Shown: positions 1 to 7,596, counted from the first letter of the stretch. The stretch: 64,000 nt of DNA from Candidatus Bathyarchaeota archaeon (GCA_026014705.1 JAOZHU010000005.1:1-64000), one strand, 5' to 3'. The notes: generated from the letters alone by a model not told the origin. Numbers and translations are program-made.

Positions 1-2
1 CA

Positions 3-119
3 GCAGCCGTAAACCACGCCTATAAACACGAAACCCAACTATTCCTCATGGCTCAGCTCATGAAGTGTTTAGCACGTGACGTACCATTACACGCCGAAAG
101 CATACACTACAAGCCATAG
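3..119 (+). CDS. 3' end of an unidentified gene (partial)
   Basis: An open frame enters from the left edge and runs 38 codons to a TAG at 117-119. The residues look protein-like (a helix-like stretch with FLMAQLMKCL, then a charged tail), but the piece is too short to place in a family. No other gene explains bases 1-287; the rest of that stretch shows nothing I can name. The frame could be chance. Confidence 0.3.
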   Translation, partial: AAVNHAYKHETQLFLMAQLMKCLARDVPLHAESIHYKP

Positions 120-287
120 ACGCCACTAGCAAGCAGGATTTCCTAAACACGCTAAACACCAGAAAAACCAGAACTAACCAACACGCAACAAACAAGACCT
201 AAGAAAAACCCTCAAAAACCTATAAAACCCGTTAAGCACCTCGGTAATCTCTACTGCTGCTATCCTGCCTTACCAACACGCCGCGTC

Positions 288-557
288 CTATTCGTATGCT
301 GCTTCTCTGTACGCGATTTTCCGAACCAAAACAGCCCCAGCGCCTCTATCAACAGAAAAAACCGTTCTCACAGCACCCGTCCTCAAACGGTAATAATCCT
401 TCTCTCCCCTAAGCTTAACAATATCAAGCCTTCTGTCGCAAAGCGGAAAATTCACCAAACCATCCAAATCAGCAATAACACGCTGCCGAGTCTTCCTGTC
501 TAAACCATCTAAAAACTTAGACGCCCTCTTAGAGAGCACCACGCGGTACCTTGGCAC
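288..557 (-). CDS. RelE/ParE-type toxin of a type II toxin-antitoxin pair
   Basis: An 89-aa protein with the RelE/ParE layout: N-terminal beta strand and basic helix (YRVVLSKRASKFLDGL), a central 'VKLRGEKDYYRLRTGAVRTVF' type core and a C-terminal strand with VRKIAYRE. This fold usually cleaves mRNA on the ribosome or poisons gyrase; which applies here cannot be told. The GTG start lies inside the 3' end of the upstream antitoxin gene (29-nt overlap), implying translational coupling. Length is normal for the family. Assignment to the superfamily is firm; RelE versus ParE is not. Confidence 0.8.
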   Translation of the reverse strand: MPRYRVVLSKRASKFLDGLDRKTRQRVIADLDGLVNFPLCDRRLDIVKLRGEKDYYRLRTGAVRTVFSVDRGAGAVLVRKIAYREAAYE

Positions 558-786
558 GTCTCTTTACCCCATGCTTCTTCATCACTTCTTCCAAAGGAAC
601 ACACTCGCCACGCTCCATCTCCTTTTCAATCTCACGCAGCTCCTTCCGCTCCTCAGGGCTTACCTCCTCTTCAGGAAGCAACGAAACCACAAGACTCTCC
701 AGCGTCCGCTCAATAGCGTCAAGCTTAACCCGCACACGCTTCACTTCAGCATAAACCTTATCCAAACTCGCCTCAGTAACCGTCAC
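529..786 (-). CDS. Antitoxin partner of the RelE-like toxin
   Basis: An 85-aa, strongly charged, helix-rich protein. Residues 1-45 look like a coiled coil (DKVYAEVKRVRVKLDAIER). The C-terminal part contains LEEVMKKHGVK, the motif seen in many archaeal RelB-like antitoxins where it wraps around the toxin. GTG start with a good ribosome site (GAGGAG six bases upstream). It precedes and overlaps the toxin gene, the usual order. The antitoxin would neutralise the toxin and probably autorepress the operon; no operator was identified. Confidence 0.7.
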   Translation of the reverse strand: MTVTEASLDKVYAEVKRVRVKLDAIERTLESLVVSLLPEEEVSPEERKELREIEKEMERGECVPLEEVMKKHGVKRRAKVPRGAL

Positions 787-893
787 GATTTACTCCTCAA
801 AAAACCATTACCCAAAACAACCTAATAACTCTTAACCAAACCACACCACACAAAAACCCTAGACGGCTGTTGCATCCGTAATCTCCACTGCCA

Positions 894-1430
894 CTATTTT
901 GCCTTTTTAGCCGCTATGAATTTCGCAGCGTCCAATATCTCCTTGGCCTGCTTTTCTCGCAGTTTATGCCTTTTCCCGCCCAACTCATCAATGGCACTTT
1001 CAACATCCGCAACCTCAATCAAACCCAAACTTAAACTCTCCAACAGCACCGTCCACGTGCTCCACACCTTAAGACCATACATTCTCGCAAGGTTCGAAAG
1101 CGGTTTCTCGTCAACCAGCAGCTCCGCCCTCTTAGCCTCAGCCAACAGCAGCGTCTCCGCATCCGCAAGCGAGACATTCTCGCCCTCAGCCAGCCTGATC
1201 GCACGCTTCGCCAAACGCTCAGAAACACTCTCAAACCGCAACCAGCCTTCGCTCAAAGCCTCGCCAACCGCTTCAGCGTCTGCGCAGCCAAGCCGTACGC
1301 CCTCATCAAAAACCTCCATCTTAACTCTAGGCGTAACGATTACACTTCTGAAAAGGCTCCTAACCAAACCCAACCTGCCAATCTGCGCCAAATGAATAAG
1401 CGGACCAGCATCAGCAACCACCACTGGCAA
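894..1430 (-). CDS. PIN-domain ribonuclease toxin (VapC-like, DUF3368 type)
   Basis: A 178-aa PIN-domain protein. Likely metal-binding acidic residues are D7 (VVADAGPLIH), E39, D90 (SLADAE) and D107 (LLVDEKP), matching the four-acid PIN active site. The short ADAGPLIHL start and SLADAETLLLA block are typical of DUF3368 toxins, which cleave RNA. TTG start preceded by GGGGAG. It follows the UPF0175 antitoxin gene by a few bases. The C-terminal lysine-rich tail (from about residue 150) goes beyond the PIN core. Toxin role is inferred from family and pairing. Confidence 0.85.
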   Translation of the reverse strand: MPVVVADAGPLIHLAQIGRLGLVRSLFRSVIVTPRVKMEVFDEGVRLGCADAEAVGEALSEGWLRFESVSERLAKRAIRLAEGENVSLADAETLLLAEAKRAELLVDEKPLSNLARMYGLKVWSTWTVLLESLSLGLIEVADVESAIDELGGKRHKLREKQAKEILDAAKFIAAKKAK

Positions 1431-1435
1431 ACCGC

Positions 1436-1738
1436 TTACTCCCCATACTTAGCCTTCAAATACTCCCGTATGCCTTCAAAATCCCAGTTAACTGGCACGC
1501 ACTCGCGCTCAAGCAACTCCAAAAACTCCCGCAGCGAAACCCCCAAAACCTCAGCGCCACGCCCAGCACTCAACTTGCCAGCACTGTACAAGCGAACGAC
1601 CCGACGCCGCAAACCATCCTCGATGAACTCCTTAAACAACGTGGACCGGTCAACCTGCTCCAACGCGCGAACAGCCTCAACCCTGCGCAAATCACGCTGC
1701 GAAAGACGCACGGTAACAACGCTGCTCTTCTCAACCAT
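1436..1738 (-). CDS. UPF0175 / ribbon-helix-helix antitoxin
   Basis: About 100 aa. The N-terminus (VVTVRLSQRDLRRVEAV) is a ribbon-helix-helix DNA-binding strand and helix. The middle (LYSAGKLSAGRGAEVLGVSLREFLELLE) is the UPF0175 helix-turn-helix-like motif that commonly precedes DUF3368 PIN toxins. Placed immediately upstream of the PIN gene, so the two form a toxin-antitoxin operon. ATG 1738 is preferred over a GTG one codon earlier; a GGTG ribosome site lies just upstream. It would bind the toxin and repress its own promoter. Confidence 0.8.
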   Translation of the reverse strand: MVEKSSVVTVRLSQRDLRRVEAVRALEQVDRSTLFKEFIEDGLRRRVVRLYSAGKLSAGRGAEVLGVSLREFLELLERECVPVNWDFEGIREYLKAKYGE

Positions 1739-2204
1739 CACAGTTCACCACTAAACAGAGAATACAATGTAACACATAAACCTTCCGAAACCAACCAACC
1801 CCATAAATATGTGCAGCCAAGCGCCTCTTGTTTCAATTATTAGAACAGAACGTTCCAAAACATAGAATTTTAGGCAACGCCGCCAACGCTTAACAAAGGT
1901 GTCCGACACGCGCAAAAAAACACTGCTCTAAATGGGCATTGTCTCATGAGTAGTCGAAGAAGCCTCAATCAAGCATACGCGTGCACCACTGCGCCGTGAA
2001 CACCAAGCTTAACAACTTCTTCTAACGATAAATTGAGCCGAAAGCGAAACCGTTACCCTTCGCTATCGGAGAAAACCACGCTTTCATCCGCTACCAACAG
2101 CAGTTCACCTGAACAAACCCGCAAACAAAACCCTCCAACCCCTCCCATTAAAAGGTCACTGTTTAATTAGAACGCAAACAAATACTACTGACAGGTGGCT
2201 GAAC
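1739..2204. other. Intergenic stretch, no gene recognised
   Basis: About 465 bases between the UPF0175 gene and the SWIM gene. AT-rich segments occur near 1760-1800 (promoter for the toxin-antitoxin pair, reading left) and 2150-2190 (promoter side of the SWIM gene). A short palindrome, GAACGTTC, lies near 1850. I see no tRNA, repeat array or convincing coding frame. Confidence 0.5.
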
Positions 2205-2438
2205 GTGCCCGTTGACCGCCTACTCGAAAAAGCCCGCAAACTCGCCGAGTCAGGCAGAGTTGAACAGTTAGCCGCAGGCGTCTACAACGTAGTCGGCGAC
2301 CACGGCACCTACACCGTAGCGCAGGACTACACGGGCAAATACAGCTGCAACTGCCAAGGCTACCTGCAAAAACGCAAATGCAGCCACATCGCCGCCGTCA
2401 TGCTCGCCACAAAACAGCACAAGCGCAAACCACGCTGA
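2205..2438 (+). CDS. Stand-alone SWIM zinc-finger protein
   Basis: A 77-aa protein made almost wholly of a SWIM zinc finger: YSCNCQGYLQKRKCSHIAAV gives the CxCx(n)CxH pattern that binds zinc and mediates DNA or protein contacts. GTG start with AGGTGG seven bases upstream. Short SWIM-only proteins are common in archaea and have no settled function. It converges with a small Cys-rich frame on the other strand. Domain call is secure; role unknown. Confidence 0.8.
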   Translation: MPVDRLLEKARKLAESGRVEQLAAGVYNVVGDHGTYTVAQDYTGKYSCNCQGYLQKRKCSHIAAVMLATKQHKRKPR

Positions 2439-2447
2439 AACGCCGTT

Positions 2448-2603
2448 TCACCGCCTAACCGCCGCCAACTCCACCACTTCCGCAACCGCATCCTCCTCGC
2501 GCGCCAGCTCCATGCGCAGCACGCAGGTCTTGCGGGCGATGCAGGCTTCACAGCAAGGCGACGCCGCTTGGGTTTGGCAGTCCAGAATCATCGTGCTGTT
2601 CAT
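2448..2603 (-). CDS. Possible 51-aa cysteine-rich miniprotein
   Basis: ATG at 2603, stop at 2448-2450. Five cysteines lie in the pattern C-x7-CC-x2-C-x6-C (…DCQ, SPCCEACIARKTCVL), followed by an acidic/hydrophobic helix. An AAGGGG/GAGG stretch lies just before the ATG. The Cys spacing suggests metal binding. It ends ten bases from the convergent SWIM gene. There is no family match I recognise, and at this length chance remains possible. Confidence 0.4.
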   Translation of the reverse strand: MNSTMILDCQTQAASPCCEACIARKTCVLRMELAREEDAVAEVVELAAVRR

Positions 2604-2936
2604 GCCCCTTCAACCTCGCAGACTCTTAAGCTTAACATGCAATCCACCGCTTTCCGCCTAGTTTCTGAAAAAGCCATACGCAGAGGCTTATTTAAACCCG
2701 TTTGAGATTTGTTCTTAAACGTTATGATTAAATGTGCAAACACACAGCAAAAACGCTTAAAACTGGACAGAAAACAAGCGCTCAGCCGCCACGCTTAAAC
2801 AGCAACGCATCCCACACCGCAAAGCAGCACATAACGCCCACGGCAAACACGCCACCACATGAGAGCAACGCTTTTATGGTTTTGCGCAACTAAGCCCTTA
2901 ACACGTTAAACTGCACACGGTGGTGAAAACAGCAAA
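2604..2936. other. Intergenic stretch, no gene recognised
   Basis: About 330 bases ahead of the NifU-domain gene. It has AT-rich promoter-like patches (around 2690-2740) but no convincing coding frame, RNA gene or repeat. Confidence 0.4.
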
Positions 2937-3167
2937 ATGAACGAAACCGAAAAGAAAGTGAAAGCAGCCCTTGACGAAATACGCCCACGCATACAAGCCG
3001 ACGGCGGCAACATCGAACTCGTCGCCATAGAAAAAGGCACCGTCAAAGTCCGCCTCCAAGGCGCCTGCGCAGGCTGCCCAATGGCCGCGTTAACGCTGAA
3101 ACAAGGCGTAGAACGCCACATCAAAAACCGCGTGCCCGAAATCCGCAGCGTCGAAGCCGTCCAATAA
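2937..3167 (+). CDS. NifU C-terminal-domain Fe-S scaffold/carrier (Nfu type)
   Basis: A 76-aa protein that is just the NifU C-terminal domain: EIRPRIQADGGNIELV, then ACAGCPMAALTLKQGVE. The CxxC pair (in CAGCP) binds a labile 4Fe-4S cluster shared between two subunits, which is passed to target proteins. GGTGGTG lies upstream of the ATG. Fe-S carriers fit a cell with ferredoxin, HdrBC and hydrogenase, all in this window. Family call is secure; specific clients are unknown. Confidence 0.93.
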   Translation: MNETEKKVKAALDEIRPRIQADGGNIELVAIEKGTVKVRLQGACAGCPMAALTLKQGVERHIKNRVPEIRSVEAVQ

Positions 3168-3177
3168 ACGCGCCCAG

Positions 3178-3492
3178 CTACTTTTTAGCAGCCACCACTT
3201 GCACAGGCTTGCCCGCGCACTGCTTGACCGCCTGAAGCCACGCTTCAAAAGAAATCCGCCGCAAATCCTCCTCGCTCAACTTGCCCTTTTCCTCAGCCTC
3301 AAGCCGCATCTTCCACACCAAATCCTCATGCGCCTGCACAATGTCTAAATGATCCTCGCGGTCCCCGAAAATCCTGAAGTGCGCATCAAAATCCTTAAAC
3401 AAAGCCTGCGCATGCTTCGCCTGAACATGCGGCAAAGGACACTTATAAAACTCGTTTTTACCAAGCTTTTTCACGCTGTTAGCCTGCGTCAT
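3178..3492 (-). CDS. Conserved-looking hypothetical protein
   Basis: About 104 aa from the ATG at 3492, chosen because GTGGAG precedes it; an upstream ATG (3522) would add ten residues. Mostly charged and alpha-helical, with FYKCPLPHVQAKHAQALFKDF near the N-terminus and an AEEKGKLSEEDLRRISFEAW helix later. Two cysteines only, no recognisable catalytic motif, no membrane segment. It converges with the NifU-domain gene. I do not recognise the family. Confidence 0.6.
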   Translation of the reverse strand: MTQANSVKKLGKNEFYKCPLPHVQAKHAQALFKDFDAHFRIFGDREDHLDIVQAHEDLVWKMRLEAEEKGKLSEEDLRRISFEAWLQAVKQCAGKPVQVVAAKK

Positions 3493-3580
3493 CGCTTCAA
3501 CTCCACGAATGCAAATCTGCATACCATAAACCCTTAACGTTTAAAACATTTTCGCTTGGCTCTCCGCTTGCCCCAGACGT

Positions 3581-4225
3581 TCACGCGTGCTTGCGGCGCC
3601 TTCTCCGCTTCGCCCAACACTTCTTGCAGTAAACAGGACGCTCAGGATCAGGCTTAAACGGCACCTCGCATGAGCCCCCGCAGCTGCTGCACACCGCCGC
3701 GTAAAGAGCCTCAGCGTGAAACGCTTGGAACAGGCGGTATCTGGCCAACCGCGGCCAACCCGTCTTCGCGTAGCCAACCATAGCCGGGTTCGCCTTCAGC
3801 CAACGCATCATGTGGAAAAAGCTTTTCGCGCGTTTCGCCTCGCGCTCCGGCAGCGGCTCGTAGCCTAAATTGCGGATTTCATCCAGATAAGCGATTTCCG
3901 TGAGCCTCTGCGGCTCGCCGACTACCTTAATGCGTTGCACGCGGTCTTCGCCGTGCGCCTTGCAGAGTTCTGCTGCGGCTTCATCGAAAATGTTGCCTTG
4001 GCACAAGTGAATCGCTTCGTCAGGCTTCACCTTCAACGCGGCGACGAGTTCAGCGACGACTCTGGCGGTTTCCTGAAGGTAGGCTTTCTCCCGGAACAGC
4101 GGTGGCTGGAAGAACTTGACGTCTACCAGCCTGTACGTGAACTCTGAGGTTTCAGGTCGGTATGCGCCTATGACTACGCCGAAAAGTAGGTCGCCGCTGC
4201 CTGCGTCGTCTACGATTAGGGTCAC
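3581..4225 (-). CDS. Unknown protein with C-terminal zinc ribbon
   Basis: About 214 aa from a GTG at 4225 with AGAGG upstream; an open frame continues further but is low-complexity and lacks a start signal. The N-terminal half opens with LIVDDAGSGDLLFGVVIGAY, reminiscent of acidic strand-loop motifs in RNase H-like folds (my guess only), and covers roughly residues 1-150. The C-terminus has CSSCGG…CEVPF…RPVYCKKCW, a two-CxxC zinc ribbon, and ends in a run of basic residues (KRRRRRKHA). A nucleic-acid role is plausible but unproven. Confidence 0.7.
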   Translation of the reverse strand: MTLIVDDAGSGDLLFGVVIGAYRPETSEFTYRLVDVKFFQPPLFREKAYLQETARVVAELVAALKVKPDEAIHLCQGNIFDEAAAELCKAHGEDRVQRIKVVGEPQRLTEIAYLDEIRNLGYEPLPEREAKRAKSFFHMMRWLKANPAMVGYAKTGWPRLARYRLFQAFHAEALYAAVCSSCGGSCEVPFKPDPERPVYCKKCWAKRRRRRKHA

Positions 4226-4272
4226 TTGAATGAGCCTCTTTGCCTTTTTGCATGTGTGCGGTGTTATAAAAA

Positions 4273-4581
4273 GTGTCCGTTGCCGCTTTGCTGAAACAAC
4301 ATGGCGGTTTTGAATTAGTATCGTGGGGCAGCAAAAGGTTTTTACGTGCCTGTGCGGTGTATTGTTTAGGTGCGTTCTTGCAAGTCGTAAGAAAGCATAA
4401 ACGCAGCAAAGCATTATTAGCCCTGTTGTTTCCAGTAGCTGCCGCACTGTTCCTAATCGGCTGGAGCCTAACATGGATAGGCAGCCAGAAACCGCCCCGC
4501 AAAACCGCGGCTAAACCGCAGAAAAACCACGTGCACTTGGAAGCCATTCCACTTGAAGAACCAATAGAAATAGCAAAATAA
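4273..4581 (+). CDS. Small single-pass membrane protein
   Basis: Up to 102 aa from a GTG at 4273; the true start may be further in. One clear membrane segment (LLALLFPVAAALFLIGWSLTWIG) is preceded by a basic stretch (RKHKRSK) and followed by a hydrophilic tail with several prolines. This basic–TM–W-x-x-x-x-G plan is common among archaeal small membrane proteins of unknown role. Divergent from the zinc-ribbon gene. Confidence 0.55.
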   Translation: MSVAALLKQHGGFELVSWGSKRFLRACAVYCLGAFLQVVRKHKRSKALLALLFPVAAALFLIGWSLTWIGSQKPPRKTAAKPQKNHVHLEAIPLEEPIEIAK

Positions 4582-4696
4582 ATGCGTAAAACACTTGCTG
4601 CGCTGCACGGTCGGCATGTGAAACAAAATAAGTGTGTTGCCGCAAAGCACATTTAATACTTCTCTGGCCTTAGCAGAATGGCAAGTTTTCTTCAGG

Positions 4697-4882
4697 TCAT
4701 ATTTTTAACCGTTTAATCAGCGCTTTCACGTGTTCTTCATCTTTCAAGAACTCTTCCACGATGGCGTTTGTTAACTCGTAGATTTTTACGTCATTGAGGA
4801 TGGCGTGTTTGCGGATTTCCCTGTGCAAGTCCTCGCTGACATTGATTGCGTCTCGCACGTCGCTCAGGGCTACATTTGCCAA
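4697..4882 (-). CDS. Small ribbon-helix-helix-like protein
   Basis: A 61-aa protein: INVSEDLHREIRKHAILNDVKIYELTNAIVEEFLK fits a strand followed by two helices, as in CopG/Arc-type repressors and antitoxins. ATG start at 4882. No toxin gene is adjacent, so it may be an orphan antitoxin or a small regulator. Upstream (4890-4990) is very AT-rich. Confidence 0.65.
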   Translation of the reverse strand: MANVALSDVRDAINVSEDLHREIRKHAILNDVKIYELTNAIVEEFLKDEEHVKALIKRLKI

Positions 4883-4997
4883 TTAACGTCATCTCCAAGC
4901 ATAAATGAGAATAATAAGCTTAATTTAAACAATTTTCACAATAAAAAACCATAATCAAGTCTAATTTTCAATTAAATCCTTTTCTATAAAGTATTTT

Positions 4998-5918
4998 TTA
5001 TTGAGCAGTTGTTTGTAGCTGTTTAAGGATACGCTTTTTTGTTAAACCTTTTACAGCCGCCACAGTAGACAATGTGGCTATTACCAGCAGGGGCAAGAGA
5101 AAGCCTGCAGGGAACTCGGGGATTACGGCTTCACTGTAGAACGAGTGCAGCACATCCGCGACGAGGTTAACTGCAAGGTTCAGTGATTCGAACAAGCGGC
5201 TTCTGAACGCCGCGTCGCCCCAGTCGTAGTGCTGATCCATCCAAACGCAGGTTAAGTCGCCGTCCAAGTCAAACGTCGTGTCGTTAGCCAGCAATAAAGC
5301 CGCATCGTAAGCCGCAACTGTGTTTAAGCTGCCGTCGAACGCTAGGAAGCTGTTGAATTCGCTTGTGTAGCTTTTGGTGCGGTCTTGCACGTAGGTTTCG
5401 TAGTCGCTGTGATGCGTTTCAGCGCCCCATGGTATTGACGCAGCCATCACGTGCCCGAAAACCGCCATGTCCGCAATGTAGTGCGTCACAATGCCCAGCT
5501 GTTTGGCTGCCTCTGCATGGTCTCCAGCGGCGTAGGCGCTTACCGCTTTAGCGTATTCGTCTCTGGCTCTCTCAGCTGAAGCGTCATCCTGCACTGAGGC
5601 GGCGGCGGAAAAGTAGATGTGATGCTTGGTGATGTCGCCTATGCCGTCTGGGGCTTGGCTGTTGTCAGGCAACTCGGTGCCATACAGGAAGCTGGCTTTG
5701 TTGTCCAGCAGAAACTGCTTCTCCTGTTGCGGCAGCCAGTCCAACGCGTGTTCAGCTATCCAGTCATGCGTGCCATAATCAGGATGCGCAGGGTCTGCAC
5801 TGTAGCCGCCGTTGCTCCAGCCTGAGACTGCTGGTGAGCTGAAGACGCCTATCAGTAACACATTTAGGAAAACCCAGGCACATGCCACTTTCGCTTGCTT
5901 TATCAGCATGTTCAGCAC
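4998..5918 (-). CDS. Zinc-dependent phospholipase C-like surface protein with PEF-type C-terminal anchor
   Basis: A 306-aa exported protein. Residues 1-32 are a signal peptide (hydrophobic core WVFLNVLLIGVFSSPAV), and the mature chain would begin near W34. The zinc_dep_PLPC pattern is present: W34, THDWIAEHALDW (H51, D52), ITKHHIYF, IVTHYIADMAVFGHVM and a later H-x2-DYE. Such enzymes use three Zn ions to cleave phosphodiesters. The C-terminus has VIPEFPAGFLLPLLVIATL then KKR, an archaeal PEF-type sorting/anchor signal. Substrate unknown; the acidic active site appears complete. Confidence 0.82.
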   Translation of the reverse strand: MLNMLIKQAKVACAWVFLNVLLIGVFSSPAVSGWSNGGYSADPAHPDYGTHDWIAEHALDWLPQQEKQFLLDNKASFLYGTELPDNSQAPDGIGDITKHHIYFSAAASVQDDASAERARDEYAKAVSAYAAGDHAEAAKQLGIVTHYIADMAVFGHVMAASIPWGAETHHSDYETYVQDRTKSYTSEFNSFLAFDGSLNTVAAYDAALLLANDTTFDLDGDLTCVWMDQHYDWGDAAFRSRLFESLNLAVNLVADVLHSFYSEAVIPEFPAGFLLPLLVIATLSTVAAVKGLTKKRILKQLQTTAQ

Positions 5919-5957
5919 TCTGCACTTTTTAGGTATATTTCAAATTTAAGAATTACC

Positions 5958-6167
5958 TCATTGCCTGCAACATGAATAATCAAATAGCCTAAGATGCAAA
6001 GAAAACTGTTTTTCGACTTCAGGAGGGTTTCTGCCTTTTGCCTTGCCTGTTATGGCTTTGATATCTTGTTCGGGGGGCAGCTTAATGTTTCTGAGCGTGT
6101 CTGGCTGGAGCTCTTCGCGGAGTACCTGCTCATTTTGGATGTGTTTCTCCGTGTTTTTCCATGCCAT
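5958..6167 (-). CDS. Questionable small hypothetical protein
   Basis: A 69-aa frame starting ATGGCATGG at 6167, with GAGGG about ten bases upstream and a TATA-like TATATTA near 6200 on the same strand. Composition is charged and plausible (QVLREELQPDTLRNIKLPPEQ), but no family is recognised and nothing else supports it. Otherwise 5919-6304 is a gap with no gene. Confidence 0.3.
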   Translation of the reverse strand: MAWKNTEKHIQNEQVLREELQPDTLRNIKLPPEQDIKAITGKAKGRNPPEVEKQFSLHLRLFDYSCCRQ

Positions 6168-6304
6168 TCCTGTTATCCCTCATACAAGTGGTACTGGATT
6201 AATATACGAGGAAAAAGAAAAGGCGAATTGTGCAGCGTATTGGACTGCGTGTGGGCTAACGCGTGGGCTATTCTGCTGGACTAAGTAGCGAAAAGTGGTG
6301 TGTC

Positions 6305-6484
6305 ATGCCGAGAAAATGTGTGGTTAAAGTGGTGTTGAGCAAGGAGCAGAGAGCGATTTTGTGCGAGTTAGCGAGGAGGCTGGGGACAAGCGAGAGTGAA
6401 ACCTTGCGGATGGCTTTGATGGATTATGCTAAAGAGTTAAGCTTGATGTCGGAGAGCATTCGCCGCGGGCAACTCCGTGTCTAG
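6305..6484 (+). CDS. Small ribbon-helix-helix regulator or orphan antitoxin
   Basis: About 59 aa from the ATG at 6305 (GGTG just upstream). VVKVVLSKEQRAILCELARRLGTSESETLRMALMDYAKEL fits the CopG-like strand–helix–turn–helix plan, with GTSESETLR as the turn before the second helix. No partner toxin lies beside it. It precedes the first signalling module but the job is unknown. Confidence 0.65.
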   Translation: MPRKCVVKVVLSKEQRAILCELARRLGTSESETLRMALMDYAKELSLMSESIRRGQLRV

Positions 6485-6515
6485 CCTATGCAAACCGTTT
6501 GGGCGGGATTCTGCT

Positions 6516-6532
6516 TTCGACTTCGAATCTGA
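6516..6532 (+). promoter_or_regulatory. Shared motif upstream of signalling module 1
   Basis: The 17-mer ending CGAATCTGA lies about 100 bases upstream of the first NitrOD5-like gene. The same 9-mer, also with a nearby TCGA, lies upstream of the second copy (minus strand, 13959-13976). It could be a binding site for a shared regulator; this is tentative. Confidence 0.3.
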
Positions 6533-6631
6533 GCAAAAAACTGAATCACAGATTAACTTTAAATGCTCTTTATGCTATATGTAACTGGAAGGGTTTGGCA
6601 GGTAAGGAATTTCACGTCCAGTGGGGTTCAA

Positions 6632-6970
6632 ATGATGCCAAAAAAAGTTAAAGATTTTGATGAACTGCTACTGGAAGCCATTGATGATGCGCTAAGCTCC
6701 CTTGGGGAATCAGTGAAGCAGTCAATATGCTTCCACATTGAGAGCAAATTCGTCGCGAAACAGGCTATCCCAGGGAACATTAAAGATTTTAAGTTTGGAC
6801 TTGAAAAAATCTTCGGCGCGGGCGCCCAATTCCTAGAAATCTTGATCATGAAAAACCTGCACGCGAAAATGGGTCTTACCTTTCCAGTAGAAGCAAATAC
6901 TCAGCTTGAATTTGTCGACTATATAAACGCCGCCAAGCAAAGCTACTTGAAAAGACACACCGCGGAATAG
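6632..6970 (+). CDS. NitrOD5/DUF3227-like signalling protein, copy 1
   Basis: About 112 aa from ATG 6632 (or 6635), with GGGGT upstream. Core pattern: LLLEAIDDALSSLGESVKQ, ICFHIESKF, IPGNIKDFKFGLEKIFGAGA, then LEILIMKNLHAKMG. The same order and residues recur at 13555-13872 and 61196-61615. From memory this resembles the archaeal output domain NitrOD5 (former DUF3227), described beside archaeal two-component proteins. Here it precedes an orphan response regulator by ~150 bases with no kinase between them. Soluble, all-alpha by appearance. Biochemical role unknown. Confidence 0.75.
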   Translation: MMPKKVKDFDELLLEAIDDALSSLGESVKQSICFHIESKFVAKQAIPGNIKDFKFGLEKIFGAGAQFLEILIMKNLHAKMGLTFPVEANTQLEFVDYINAAKQSYLKRHTAE

Positions 6971-7122
6971 CTCAAGGGAGCGCTTATTGCCTATGGAGAT
7001 AACGCTATCCTGAATTCAGATTAGCGCTTCATAAATGCTTTATTGCTGGAAAGGAAGCTTAAAGCATAGTAACGGGAACACTATTCCGATTTGGAATCGA
7101 AGAATGAATGGAGGTAACGTGT

Positions 7123-7596
7123 GTGAGTGACACTGTGAGAATTCTAATTGTTGACGATGACGAAAATATACGAAACGTTTTGACGGCAATTCTCGAAGAA
7201 GAAGGCTACGTCGTTGAATCCGTTGACACCGCTAAGAAGGGAATAGAGAAAACTGAGAAGTCCATCTATAATTTAGCACTAATCGATGTCCGTTTGCCCG
7301 ACATGGAGGGAATTGAGCTTCTCACGAAGATGCGGGATACCAAACCGAAGATGAGGAAGATAATTGTTACTGGTTACCCTGCGCTGCAGAACGCTGTAGC
7401 GGCTGTTAACAAGGGCGCAGACGCCTACGTCATGAAGCCTTTCGATGTGGAAAACATTCTTCAAACAATCAAGCTACAGTTGAAGAAGCAGCGGGAAGAG
7501 CAGAACTTCACCGAAGCCAAAGTCGCCGAGTTCATTGAAACCCGCGTTAAAGAGCTGGAAACCATAGAACAACGTTCGGCAAAGAAACACTTCTAA
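7123..7596 (+). CDS. Single-domain response regulator (CheY-like) with C-terminal helix
   Basis: About 157 aa. A receiver domain: ILIVDDDEN acidic pocket, phospho-acceptor Asp in LALIDVRLPDMEG, Thr in IIVTGYPAL and Lys in YVMKPFD. A charged helical tail (KLQLKKQREEQNFTEAKVAEFIETR) follows, with no DNA-binding domain. Start chosen as GTG 7123 because GGAGGT sits seven bases upstream; an ATG at 7108 would overlap that site. Clearly paralogous to the regulator at 11390-11845, including the KVAEFIxxR tail. It probably takes phosphate from one or more kinases, such as the one at 11842-13548. Confidence 0.92.
   Translation: MSDTVRILIVDDDENIRNVLTAILEEEGYVVESVDTAKKGIEKTEKSIYNLALIDVRLPDMEGIELLTKMRDTKPKMRKIIVTGYPALQNAVAAVNKGADAYVMKPFDVENILQTIKLQLKKQREEQNFTEAKVAEFIETRVKELETIEQRSAKKHF

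Noticed and set aside
1392-1754. 120-codon plus-strand frame
   Set aside because: Antisense shadow of the UPF0175 antitoxin gene, whose protein is clearly recognisable.
4226-4474. N-terminal extension of the zinc-ribbon gene (open frame to 4474)
   Set aside because: Composition changes abruptly to low-complexity, a divergent membrane-protein gene lies on the other strand, and AGAGG plus GTG mark the start at 4225.
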